A stretch of 38,470 nt of DNA from Acidobacteriota bacterium (GTDB lineage Bacteria > Acidobacteriota > Terriglobia > Terriglobales > Acidobacteriaceae). The position numbers and the translations under genes are program-made. Of this stretch, positions 6,549 to 13,846 are shown in pieces. The notes under the pieces are model-generated. The model saw only the letters and a list, made by a program, of their open reading frames with translations. It ran no database searches and was not told where the DNA came from. The first letter of the stretch is position 1; each line of letters opens with the position of its first letter. The stretch spans positions 82,501 to 120,970 of the forward strand of contig JAJXZT010000061.1 of assembly GCA_021779935.1 (NCBI GenBank). The letters run 5' to 3'.

Positions 6549-8330
6549 CGACTGCGCCACCACGTACTTCGTCTCAGGCAGCAACTCATTCACTTTGTTC
6601 CGCTCGTACCTTGGCACGAACAGGAACACCCGCTTCGCCGAGTGCCATTCCCGCAACAGGTCCGCGTCTTTCAGGAAGATGTGTGGCGCGTCCGGATACG
6701 TCGACCCGAACCACATCGATGTCGTCCGCCCGTTCACCAGGTAAATCGGCTGCCGCAGATAAAACAGCAGCGACGATCCAAACGCCTGGTCTCCGTAGAT
6801 CATCACCTCGTCGCCCGGTTGTTCCACCTTCTGGATCGCCGTTGCCAATCGTTTCGACGACAGGAACGGATCGAATCGCACTAGCGCGATATGCGCCGCC
6901 ACCAGGAACACTCCCATCGTCAGCGCCGTCACCCATGTGCTCATGTAACTGCGCCGCTTGATCCGCAGCCATAGCGCCACCAGCGGCCCAACCCCCAGCG
7001 CAATCATCGCCAGGATCGCCGGCAGCCTCAGCGCCGCAAACGACTCCCCCGTCAACTCCGTGATGTGGCCCATCGAGAGCGTTTCGTCCGCCAGGTTTGG
7101 TTTTGCCAGCACTGTCCCAATGTCCGGCACAAAGGGCACATGCCGCGACGACCATAGCCCCGCAAACAACACGCCCGCCGCCGCCAGCGAAACCACCGCT
7201 GACACCGCCGTCATCGTCTTCAGCCAGCCCGTCTTTTCCGCTTCTTCATCGCCCGCCACCGCCGCCGCCAGCAGCAGCAGGAACGGGAAGTACGCCGGAA
7301 CCGTGTAGTATTCCTGGTTTGTCGAGAACGAGAAGAACGTCAGCAGCACTCCCGCCCAAAGCCAGCACAGCAGCGTCGTTTTTCCCGCGAACGAGATCGT
7401 CCTGGGTTCTTTCTTCTCTTTGCGCGCCCGCAGGTCTTCCCACACCCTCCGGAACGCCACCGGCAGATAGACGCTCCACGGGAACAGCCAGACCAGGTGC
7501 AACCCCCAGTACAGAGCTGCAGGCAGTTTGTTGTAATCCTTCGGATACCGCTCGCCCAGGAACCGCAGGAAGTGCTCGTTTATGAAGTAGAACCAGAAAA
7601 ATCTCGGGTTGCGATACCCCGCCAGCAGATGCCACGGCGTTGCAATCGCAAAGAACAGCAGCAGTCCCGTCACCAGGTGGAACTTCTTCCACCGCCGCCA
7701 CTCGCCTGTCAGCACGATGTAGAAAATCAGCGGGAATCCAATCACCACCAGCGGCAGCAACCCCTTCGTCAGCACCGCCAGCGCCATGCAGACGTGCCCC
7801 GCATACCAGCGCCACGGCTCCGTCTCATCCTCCAGCGCCGTCAGGAAGAAGTACATCGAGAGCGCGATGAAGAAGCTCAGGATCGTGTCTGGAATCAGAA
7901 TTCGCGTGAACAGGAAGAATCCTGCCGCGGTACACACAAACAGCCCCGCATAGATTCCCGTCCTTGCCCCCCAGGCCCGTGTCGCCCACCGGATCGCCAG
8001 CAGGATCAGCCCCAGCATCGCCAGCAGCGTCGGAATCCGCGTCGCTAATTCATTGATTCCCAAGATTTTAAAACTGAACGCCACCAGCCAGTACATCAGC
8101 GGCGCCTTTTCCAGGTAGCGGACGCCGTTGATGTGCAACGTCACGTAGTCGCCCCGCACCAGCATCTCGCGTGCCGCCTCGGCGTGCGTCGAATCCGCAT
8201 CATCCTGTAGAGAAGGCGAGAACGCCGACCCTAGGTAGACGATCAGGAATAGGATCAATACCGCCAGCAGCGACCGCGATCTGCGACCGCTCCCTGCTCG
8301 TGCCTGCGACTGCGAATTTGCCTCTACCAT
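6516..8330 (-). CDS. ArnT/PMT-family glycosyltransferase
   Basis: A 604-residue polytopic membrane protein of the dolichyl-phosphate-mannose mannosyltransferase (GT39/GT83) type. After a short basic N-terminus, the first transmembrane helix (about 20-36) leads into the periplasmic catalytic loop with DDADSTHAEAAREM (43-56), whose acidic residue is the family catalytic base. It is followed by RYLEKAPLMYW (71-81), matching the EKP-type motif of ArnT. About eleven more hydrophobic segments extend to about 480, then a soluble periplasmic C-terminal domain. Members transfer a sugar from a polyprenyl-phosphate carrier to lipid A, protein or another lipid. The acceptor here is unknown. It is transcribed toward the HpnI-like gene, and both may act on envelope lipids, which is inference. 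The start at 8330 has no strong ribosome binding site visible. Confidence 0.85.
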   Translation of the reverse strand: MVEANSQSQARAGSGRRSRSLLAVLILFLIVYLGSAFSPSLQDDADSTHAEAAREMLVRGDYVTLHINGVRYLEKAPLMYWLVAFSFKILGINELATRIPTLLAMLGLILLAIRWATRAWGARTGIYAGLFVCTAAGFFLFTRILIPDTILSFFIALSMYFFLTALEDETEPWRWYAGHVCMALAVLTKGLLPLVVIGFPLIFYIVLTGEWRRWKKFHLVTGLLLFFAIATPWHLLAGYRNPRFFWFYFINEHFLRFLGERYPKDYNKLPAALYWGLHLVWLFPWSVYLPVAFRRVWEDLRARKEKKEPRTISFAGKTTLLCWLWAGVLLTFFSFSTNQEYYTVPAYFPFLLLLAAAVAGDEEAEKTGWLKTMTAVSAVVSLAAAGVLFAGLWSSRHVPFVPDIGTVLAKPNLADETLSMGHITELTGESFAALRLPAILAMIALGVGPLVALWLRIKRRSYMSTWVTALTMGVFLVAAHIALVRFDPFLSSKRLATAIQKVEQPGDEVMIYGDQAFGSSLLFYLRQPIYLVNGRTTSMWFGSTYPDAPHIFLKDADLLREWHSAKRVFLFVPRYERNKVNELLPETKYVVAQSSDKIIYSNRP

Positions 8331-8439
8331 CGATTCGTCCCCGGGAACTTTCTACATGCTCCCCGTATCCTATCAGCCGCCGCCCGTTCCCTCATCCTGC
8401 CCCCTGTCCTCTTTCCCACTGCCCTTCCCCCTCCAACAG

Positions 8440-8454
8440 TGGTATAAACTCTGC
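8440..8454 (+). promoter_or_regulatory. Possible sigma-54 promoter upstream of pilus ATPase
   Basis: TGGTATAAACTCTGC has the GG-N10-GC spacing of sigma-54 promoters, with TGG and TGC matching the -24 and -12 elements. It lies about 160 bases before the pilus ATPase start, and pilus genes are often RpoN-dependent. The TATAAA inside could instead be a sigma-70 -10 box, but no -35 is evident. Confidence 0.25.
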
Positions 8455-8614
8455 CACGGCCTTCCCCGCTCCCCCAGACGTGCGGAGCACTGTTTCCCGC
8501 ACTTTGCCTACAGGTTCTCCGTCGCGGGAAGTCGCCGTATTCGGGGTTTTGCGTCACCAAGCGCAGTCTGTTGACACGGGGCATCGCGCCTCGCCGACTT
8601 AGGAGATGGGGCTC

Positions 8615-10729
8615 ATGGCTTCACCGGCCGCTACCAATTCCATAAGCACGTCTCTCGCCGCTCCCGACGCTTCGTCCACCGCTGCGGGCCCCGGCGTCGA
8701 ACACTTTCTCCAGCGCATCAAGCTCTTCAGCGCGCTCACTTACGACGAGTGCCAGCAGGTACTCAAGCGCATGAAGCGCCGCGATTTCCCGCCCCAGCAC
8801 GCCATCGTGCGCGAGGGAGCTCCCGGCAACTCCATGTTCTTCATCACCGCCGGCGCCGTCGAAATCCGCAAGAAGGATCCCAACACCGGCATCGATTTCC
8901 TCCTCACCGAGATGGGTCCCGGCCAGAACTTCGGCGAGATGTCTCTTCTCACCGGCAAGCCCCGCACCGCCTCCGTCACCACTCTCCAGGCAACCACCTG
9001 CGCCATCCTCGAGCAGAAGGACTTCCATGATCTTTTGATGCAGTTTCCGTCGATGGGCCTGTCGCTCACCACGATTCTCGCCGAACGCCTTGAGCAGTCC
9101 AACCTTCAGGGCGGCATCGAATTCATCAACCTCGCCAAGCTCCAGTTCGATCCTCGTGTCCTCGCCCTCGTTCCGCAGGTCATGATGTTGCAGCACAAAG
9201 TGATTCCCGTGGCTTACATCAATAACCGCCTCACTCTCGCCATGGTGAATCCCAATAACATCCTCGCGCTCGATGATCTCCGCCGCATCATCAAGGGCGT
9301 CATGATCGAGCCCGTCATCACCACCGAGGACGACTTCCGCAAGTTCATGAGCACTGTTTACGCCCAGCTCATGAAGAAGAACGAGGCTGACACTGCCGCT
9401 GCTGTTGCCGCCGCCGTCCCCTCGCGCCCAGAACCCGCTGCCACTCCTTCTGCCGCCACTTCCATTGAAGACCTCGACATGCTCCAGTCCGAACTCATTC
9501 GCGACCTCACCATGACCGAGAGCACCAATGAAGGCGACTTCGAGACCAAGCAGGACCTCATGCACGCCTCCGAGGACGCGCCCATCATCCGCCTCGGCAA
9601 CTCCCTCCTCGGTCTCGCCATCAAGCGCGGCGCCTCTGACATTCACGTCGAGCCCATGGAGAAGGACGTTCTCGTCCGCTACCGTATTGACGGCGTTCTC
9701 CAGACCGTCCAGAGCCTGCCCAAGAAAGTACAAATGGGCCTCATCTCCCGTCTCAAGATCATCTCCAAGCTCGACATCTCCGAGAAGCGCATGCCCCAGG
9801 ACGGCCGCATCTCCGTCTTCATGGAAGGCAAGCCCATCGACTTCCGCGTCTCCACCATCCCCTGCAAGTGGGGCGAAAAAGTCTGCATGCGTATTCTCGA
9901 CAAGAGCAACACTTCGCTCGGACTCGAGAAGCTCATCACCCACGAGCCCACTCTTCAGCTCGTTCGCGAACTCATCAACCTGCCCTACGGCATCATGTAC
10001 GTCACCGGCCCCACCGGCTCCGGCAAAACCACCACGCTCTACTCCGCCCTCGCCGAAATCAACGATCCCGGCGTCAATATCTCCACCGCCGAGGACCCCA
10101 TCGAATACGACCTCGCCGGCATCAACCAGGTGCAGGCCAACAAGGACATCGGTCTCGACTTCTCTCGCATCCTCCGCGCCTTCCTTCGCCAGGACCCCGA
10201 CGTCATCCTCGTCGGCGAAACCCGCGACAAGGAAACCGCCCACATCTCCGTCGAAGCCGCGCTCACCGGACACCTCGTCTTCACCACCCTGCACACCAAC
10301 AGTGCCGCTGGCGCCTTCAGCCGCCTCAACGAGATGGGCATCGAACCCTTCCTCGTCTCTTCTTCCACCATCGGACTCATGGCGCAGCGCCTCGCCCGAC
10401 GCCTCTGCAAAAGCTGCAAGGAGCCTTACAAGGCCGACGACGCCACCTGCGACTACATGAGCGTCCCGCGCGGATCAACATTGTTCAAAGGGAAAGGTTG
10501 CGACCAGTGTTCGGGCAAAGGTGTCCGTGGCCGCATTGGAATCTACGAAGTCATGAAGATGGTCCCCGAGCTCCGCCAAATGGTTGCCAAGGGAGCCCTC
10601 ACCGAGGACATCCACAACAAGGCCCTCCAACTCGGCATGTTGGACCTCAAAAAGTACGCCGCCATCCTCCTCCTCAATGGCGACACCAGCGTCGAAGAAG
10701 TCCTCCAGGTCGTCAGCGTCCAGGAGTAG
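8615..10729 (+). CDS. Type IV pilus / type II secretion ATPase (PilB/GspE) with cyclic-nucleotide domain
   Basis: A 704-residue cytoplasmic assembly ATPase. Domains in order: a Ser/Ala-rich tail; a CRP-like cyclic-nucleotide-binding domain (about 28-150) with the phosphate-binding cassette FGEMSLLTGKPRTASV including its Arg; a GspE N-terminal (MshEN-like) domain (about 165-255); an Ala/Pro linker; and the secretion ATPase. In the ATPase, Walker A is GPTGSGKTT (about 465-473), the Asp box is around STAEDPIEYD, Walker B is QDPDVILVGETRD, and the His box is GHLVFTTLHTNSA. A zinc-type tetracysteine follows (CKSC then CDQC, about 595-630). An in-frame ATG at 8606 abuts AGGAG (8601-8605), whereas the ATG at 8615 lies nine bases after it, so 8615 is the likely start. 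It powers pilin polymerisation, and the extra domain suggests control by a cyclic nucleotide. No pilT or pilC is adjacent. Confidence 0.92.
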   Translation: MASPAATNSISTSLAAPDASSTAAGPGVEHFLQRIKLFSALTYDECQQVLKRMKRRDFPPQHAIVREGAPGNSMFFITAGAVEIRKKDPNTGIDFLLTEMGPGQNFGEMSLLTGKPRTASVTTLQATTCAILEQKDFHDLLMQFPSMGLSLTTILAERLEQSNLQGGIEFINLAKLQFDPRVLALVPQVMMLQHKVIPVAYINNRLTLAMVNPNNILALDDLRRIIKGVMIEPVITTEDDFRKFMSTVYAQLMKKNEADTAAAVAAAVPSRPEPAATPSAATSIEDLDMLQSELIRDLTMTESTNEGDFETKQDLMHASEDAPIIRLGNSLLGLAIKRGASDIHVEPMEKDVLVRYRIDGVLQTVQSLPKKVQMGLISRLKIISKLDISEKRMPQDGRISVFMEGKPIDFRVSTIPCKWGEKVCMRILDKSNTSLGLEKLITHEPTLQLVRELINLPYGIMYVTGPTGSGKTTTLYSALAEINDPGVNISTAEDPIEYDLAGINQVQANKDIGLDFSRILRAFLRQDPDVILVGETRDKETAHISVEAALTGHLVFTTLHTNSAAGAFSRLNEMGIEPFLVSSSTIGLMAQRLARRLCKSCKEPYKADDATCDYMSVPRGSTLFKGKGCDQCSGKGVRGRIGIYEVMKMVPELRQMVAKGALTEDIHNKALQLGMLDLKKYAAILLLNGDTSVEEVLQVVSVQE

Positions 10730-10750
10730 TCGCTTGTTTTTCTGTGGAAG

Positions 10751-10826
10751 CACCGGACTTCAGTCCGGTGAACAGCAGCCCTTTTCACCGTTCCCCATGA
10801 AAATAGCCCGGCCCTTCAGGGCCGGG
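10751..10826. repeat. Pair of perfect intergenic hairpins with CTTCAG tips
   Basis: CACCGGACT / AGTCCGGTG (10751-10770) is a 9-bp palindrome. CCCGGCCC / GGGCCGGG (10807-10826) is an 8-bp stem with loop TTCA. Both have CTTCAG at the tip. They lie 21 and 77 bases after the pilus ATPase stop and neither has a U-tract. They look like REP-type repeats and may also stabilise or end the transcript. Confidence 0.55.
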
Positions 10827-10977
10827 AACCGCGCGCCCTATAGTCACGAGTCACTGAGCAGTTTCGTTTCGGTGCTTACGTATCTGACTTGTCACCTGCC
10901 GAACCGAAGTTCACCGAGAAGGAACTTTCACTACTGCCTGGCTACGCGATAATGCTGACGCTCGGGCGAAATTCAGG

Positions 10978-11006
10978 TTGACATAGGCGAATAAAAGGCG
11001 AAAATA
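10978..11006 (+). promoter_or_regulatory. Promoter candidate for the tcmP cassette
   Basis: A consensus -35 TTGACA (10978-10983) is followed after 17 bases by AAAATA (11001-11006), an AT-rich but poor -10. The spacing would place the transcript start near 11013, at the second in-frame ATG (11014), so the message may be leaderless if this promoter is used. Confidence 0.35.
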
Positions 11007-11007
11007 A

Positions 11008-11859
11008 ATGCAAATGTCGCAAACTCGTCGATTAGATGAAATCGGCATATGGTCGGAAGTAAAACTTGCGATTCTCCGCGACTACGCTAGCGCGTACTCG
11101 CGAATTCTTGCCGCGCAGTCATCCCCAAAACTTCATCATGTATACGTCGACGGATTTGCGGGTGCAGGTGTGCACATCTCCAAAATGAGCGGGGAATTTA
11201 TTCCCGGCAGCCCGCTTAATGCTCTCAATATTCAGCCACCTTTCCGCGAGTACTTCCTTGTGGACTTGAACCGAGGCCGCGTGGCTGGGCTGAAGGAGTT
11301 GATCGGTGAACGCACCGACGTTCATTTGTTTGCGGGAGACTGCAACGAGGTACTGTTGAAGGATGTGTTCCCTCGTGTGCGCTACAACGATTATAGGAGA
11401 GGGTTATGCGTTCTTGATCCTTACGGGCTTCATCTCAACTGGGAAGTGATTCGCACCGCTGGAGAAATGCAGAGCATTGACATGTTCTTGAATTTTCCCC
11501 TTGCCGATATGAATCACAACGTTCTCTGGCATAACACTGATCGAGTCAATCCTAAAGAAGCAGGAAGGATGACAAGGTTTTGGGGAGATGAGAGTTGGAG
11601 AGAAGCGGCCTATTCCCAAAGCCAAACGTTATTTGGGGACTTCGTGCCTGAGAAGGAACCAAACGCTGTCGTCGCAGAAGCATTTCGCCAGCGCCTTAGG
11701 AAGGTAGCCGGATTCAAGAGAGTTCCTGAACCGCTACCAATGCGCAACTCTAAAGGTTCAATTGTTTACTATCTGTTTTTTGCCTCTCAGAAGGGGACAG
11801 CAGAGAATATAGTTCTTGATATTTTCAATAAGTATCGCAATGCCGGACTCGCGAGGTAG
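11008..11859 (+). CDS. tcmP: Three-Cys-motif partner protein TcmP
   Basis: A 283-residue soluble protein matching the TcmP family, which by definition occurs beside a protein with a three-cysteine motif; that partner follows here after two bases. Visible features are KLHHVYVDGFAGAGVH (41-56, resembling motif I of Rossmann-type methyltransferases), a probable acidic residue in FLVDLNRG (83-90), GDCNEVL (110-116) and LDPYGLHLNW (136-145, reminiscent of a DPPY-type motif). The biochemical role of TcmP is not established, and a methyltransferase-like fold is inference from these motifs. Base use is visibly less GC-rich than in the flanking genes, with more A- and T-ending codons, consistent with transfer. 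The first ATG (11008) is weakly preceded by AAGGCG; an ATG at 11014 is an alternative start. Confidence 0.82.
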   Translation: MQMSQTRRLDEIGIWSEVKLAILRDYASAYSRILAAQSSPKLHHVYVDGFAGAGVHISKMSGEFIPGSPLNALNIQPPFREYFLVDLNRGRVAGLKELIGERTDVHLFAGDCNEVLLKDVFPRVRYNDYRRGLCVLDPYGLHLNWEVIRTAGEMQSIDMFLNFPLADMNHNVLWHNTDRVNPKEAGRMTRFWGDESWREAAYSQSQTLFGDFVPEKEPNAVVAEAFRQRLRKVAGFKRVPEPLPMRNSKGSIVYYLFFASQKGTAENIVLDIFNKYRNAGLAR

Positions 11860-11861
11860 GC

Positions 11862-12695
11862 ATGTCTGATCATTCAACCATCGAATGGACCGACGCAACG
11901 TGGAACCCCGTGCGTGGCTGCACGAAGATCAGCCCCGGCTGCAAGTTCTGCTATGCCGAGCGTTTTGCCGAGCGGTTTCGCGGTGTGAAGGGACACCCGT
12001 TCGAGCAAGGCTTCGATCTCCGGCTTGTTCCGCACAAACTGGCCGAACCACTTCGCTGGGCGACTCCTCGCATGATCTTTGTTAACTCGATGAGCGACCT
12101 GTTCCATCAGAATGTGCCCGATGACTACATCGTGTCCGTCGCCAGGGTCATGGTCGAGGCCAACTGGCACACTTATCAATTGCTCACCAAGCGTGCGGAT
12201 CGCTTGCGGCGTCTACTCCAGACCAAACTGCGCTTTGCAGCAAAACAGAGTCATATCTGGTGGGGTGTAAGCGTTGAGGACAAGCAGTATGGACTTCCGC
12301 GCATCGACCACCTTCGAGAATCTCCCGCAGCGGTTCGCTTTCTCTCCATCGAGCCGCTCTTGGAGGATTTAGGGCGTATCAATCTGTCCGGAATGAATTG
12401 GGTGATCGTTGGCGGCGAAAGTGGTCCGGGCGCTCGTCCCATGCAAAAGGAATGGGTGCTCTCCGTCCGTAACCAGTGCCGCTCTGCGCACGTAAAGTTT
12501 TTCTTCAAACAATGGGGTGGCGTTCGCAAGAAACTGGCCGGACGCAGACTTGACGGTCGCACTTACGACGAATACCCGGCGCGCACCAACAATCCCGTAT
12601 TGCCGACTCCTGAACGCACACGCATTGCCGCTCAGTTTGCAACTGGATATTCGGAGTATGAACTGATTCCTGCAGCTGCCCTGGCAGGAGATTAG
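11862..12695 (+). CDS. Phage Gp37/Gp68-type three-Cys protein (DUF5131)
   Basis: A 277-residue protein of the phage Gp37/Gp68 (DUF5131) family. The N-terminus IEWTDATWNPVRGCTKISPG is diagnostic. Three cysteines, Cys20, Cys27 and Cys30, are arranged C-X6-C-X2-C followed by YAERF, which resembles a radical-SAM cluster motif but with a longer first spacing. Other conserved-looking segments are FVNSMSDLFHQNVPDDYI, WHTYQLLTKRADRL, WWGVSVEDKQY, LSIEPLLEDLG, WVIVGGESGPGARPM and FFFKQWGG. The family is probably an iron-sulfur enzyme of the radical-SAM type; the substrate is unknown. GAGGTAGG overlapping the tcmP stop serves as ribosome binding site, so the two genes are co-transcribed and probably co-translated. 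The cassette sits between the pilus ATPase and an opposite-strand phosphatase with no phage genes nearby. Confidence 0.88.
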   Translation: MSDHSTIEWTDATWNPVRGCTKISPGCKFCYAERFAERFRGVKGHPFEQGFDLRLVPHKLAEPLRWATPRMIFVNSMSDLFHQNVPDDYIVSVARVMVEANWHTYQLLTKRADRLRRLLQTKLRFAAKQSHIWWGVSVEDKQYGLPRIDHLRESPAAVRFLSIEPLLEDLGRINLSGMNWVIVGGESGPGARPMQKEWVLSVRNQCRSAHVKFFFKQWGGVRKKLAGRRLDGRTYDEYPARTNNPVLPTPERTRIAAQFATGYSEYELIPAAALAGD

Positions 12696-12788
12696 AAACT
12701 CGGCACTGGAAGGCTTTTGTCTTGGTTCTTGCCTTGTCTTTTCTCTTGCGGTCTTTCTCAGCAGCTTAGTAGCTCCAGCAGATTCTTT

Positions 12789-13622
12789 TCAGCGCCTTCT
12801 CTCCACCACTACCACTGTCATATCGTTCTCTGCCGCCTTCCCCCTCAGGCACGCCTGTGCTTCTCGCAGCACGGCTCCGCACACTTCTCCCGCCGAACGG
12901 CCTTTATTTGCCGCCAGTGTCTGTCGTACGCCGTCCACGCCAAACTCATGGTTTCGGCCATTTCCGCCGCACTCCACCACGCCTCTCGACGCCAGCACCA
13001 GCGCATCGCCCTCGCCCAGCACGCACATCTGCGCGTCGTGAATCGTGTGTGTAAACAATCCCAGTGGCAGTCCCGTCGCCCCCAGCAGATCCACTTTCCC
13101 GCGCTCCACCACGAATCCCGGCGTATGCCCCGCGTTGACGTAGAAAATCGTTCCCAGCTTTTGCGAGTAACACGCCAAAAACGCCGGCGAGAAGTGTTTC
13201 GTCTGCGCCGCATCGATGATCGCCCGATTGATCCCCAGCGCCAGCTCTGACAATCCCTCTGCTTCGTTCACCTCGGCATCGCCAAACAGTTCCGGCCCTC
13301 TCCGCCGGAAACTCTCCTGCGCATGCGCCGCGAGGTGCAGTGCTTGCCTGCGTTCTCCCGCCACGTCCATCAGCAACATCAGCACGCGCCCATGCGCAGC
13401 CGCCATCACGTCGTAGAAATCGCCCCCCACGCGTGCCCCGTGATAGCGTGCAGCTATAGCGATCTCCTCCACCGCCGGAATTTCCGTTCGCTCCGGCACT
13501 TTCCATGTCACTTCTGGCTTCGATTTCAGAAAGGACAGTTTCACTTGCAGGCTCCGTGGCCCATCTTCGATGGTGTGGCGCAAGTTATCACACAGCGGCC
13601 TGAAACGAAAGTGGTATGCCAC
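12789..13622 (-). CDS. SpoIIE-type PP2C phosphatase, metal site partly altered
   Basis: A 277-residue protein whose residues about 50-275 form a SpoIIE/RsbU-type PP2C domain: EIAIAARYHGARVGGDFYDV (53-72), the acidic metal ligand in LLMDVAGE (83-90, usually DVSGHG), YVNAGHTPG (161-169) and the end motif ENDMTVVVV (265-273). The motif normally written TDGVTE reads SRGVVE (212-217), so the usual metal-binding Asp is Arg. This may lower or alter activity. Such phosphatases act on anti-sigma-factor antagonists in partner-switching systems, but no RsbW- or RsbV-like gene is beside it. No membrane or sensor domain is present, and the first 45 residues are unclassified. It is convergent with the tcmP cassette and separated from it by 93 bases without a clear terminator. 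Confidence 0.8.
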   Translation of the reverse strand: MAYHFRFRPLCDNLRHTIEDGPRSLQVKLSFLKSKPEVTWKVPERTEIPAVEEIAIAARYHGARVGGDFYDVMAAAHGRVLMLLMDVAGERRQALHLAAHAQESFRRRGPELFGDAEVNEAEGLSELALGINRAIIDAAQTKHFSPAFLACYSQKLGTIFYVNAGHTPGFVVERGKVDLLGATGLPLGLFTHTIHDAQMCVLGEGDALVLASRGVVECGGNGRNHEFGVDGVRQTLAANKGRSAGEVCGAVLREAQACLRGKAAENDMTVVVVERRR

Positions 13623-13697
13623 TAACTTTTGTCACCTCCGTGGACACTCCCGTCTGGAGTCCCCTTCTGGCTTCCGTTACCCTTTTGCCATGTCCAC

Positions 13698-13734
13698 GAA
13701 AAACCCCATTCAGCCTTCTCCGGCCTGAATGGGG
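13698..13734 (-). terminator. Terminator of propeller lipoprotein gene
   Basis: CCCCATTCAG (13704-13713) and CTGAATGGGG (13725-13734) form a perfect 10-bp stem with an 11-nt loop. On the minus strand it is followed directly by TTTTTCG. It lies about 110 bases past the stop of the minus-strand propeller gene. Confidence 0.75.
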
Positions 13735-13783
13735 TCGTTGCTTTGCTTATGCGGCGCGGATGCCTTCGCCCGCGCTTTTGCCG

Positions 13784-13834
13784 TTTCTCTTCGTTTTTCA
13801 AATTCGGCAATTCGGCAATCCAAAAATTCGAAGA
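13784..13834. repeat. AT-rich TTCGGCAATTC-type intergenic repeat
   Basis: The stretch contains TTTTTCAAATTCGGCAATTCGG, split over short motifs, and ends near AAAAATTCGAAG. Related text occurs at 16735-16770, 37741-37775 and 38230-38262, always between genes. This is a dispersed non-coding repeat family. Confidence 0.5.
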
Positions 13835-13846
13835 TCCCTTCCGCTT

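Noticed and set aside
8621-10294. 557-codon minus-strand open frame opposite the pilus ATPase
   Set aside because: It mirrors the GC-rich third positions of the real gene; the product is a Gly/Glu/Asp/Val-rich text without domains, and the plus strand has a complete, well-known protein.
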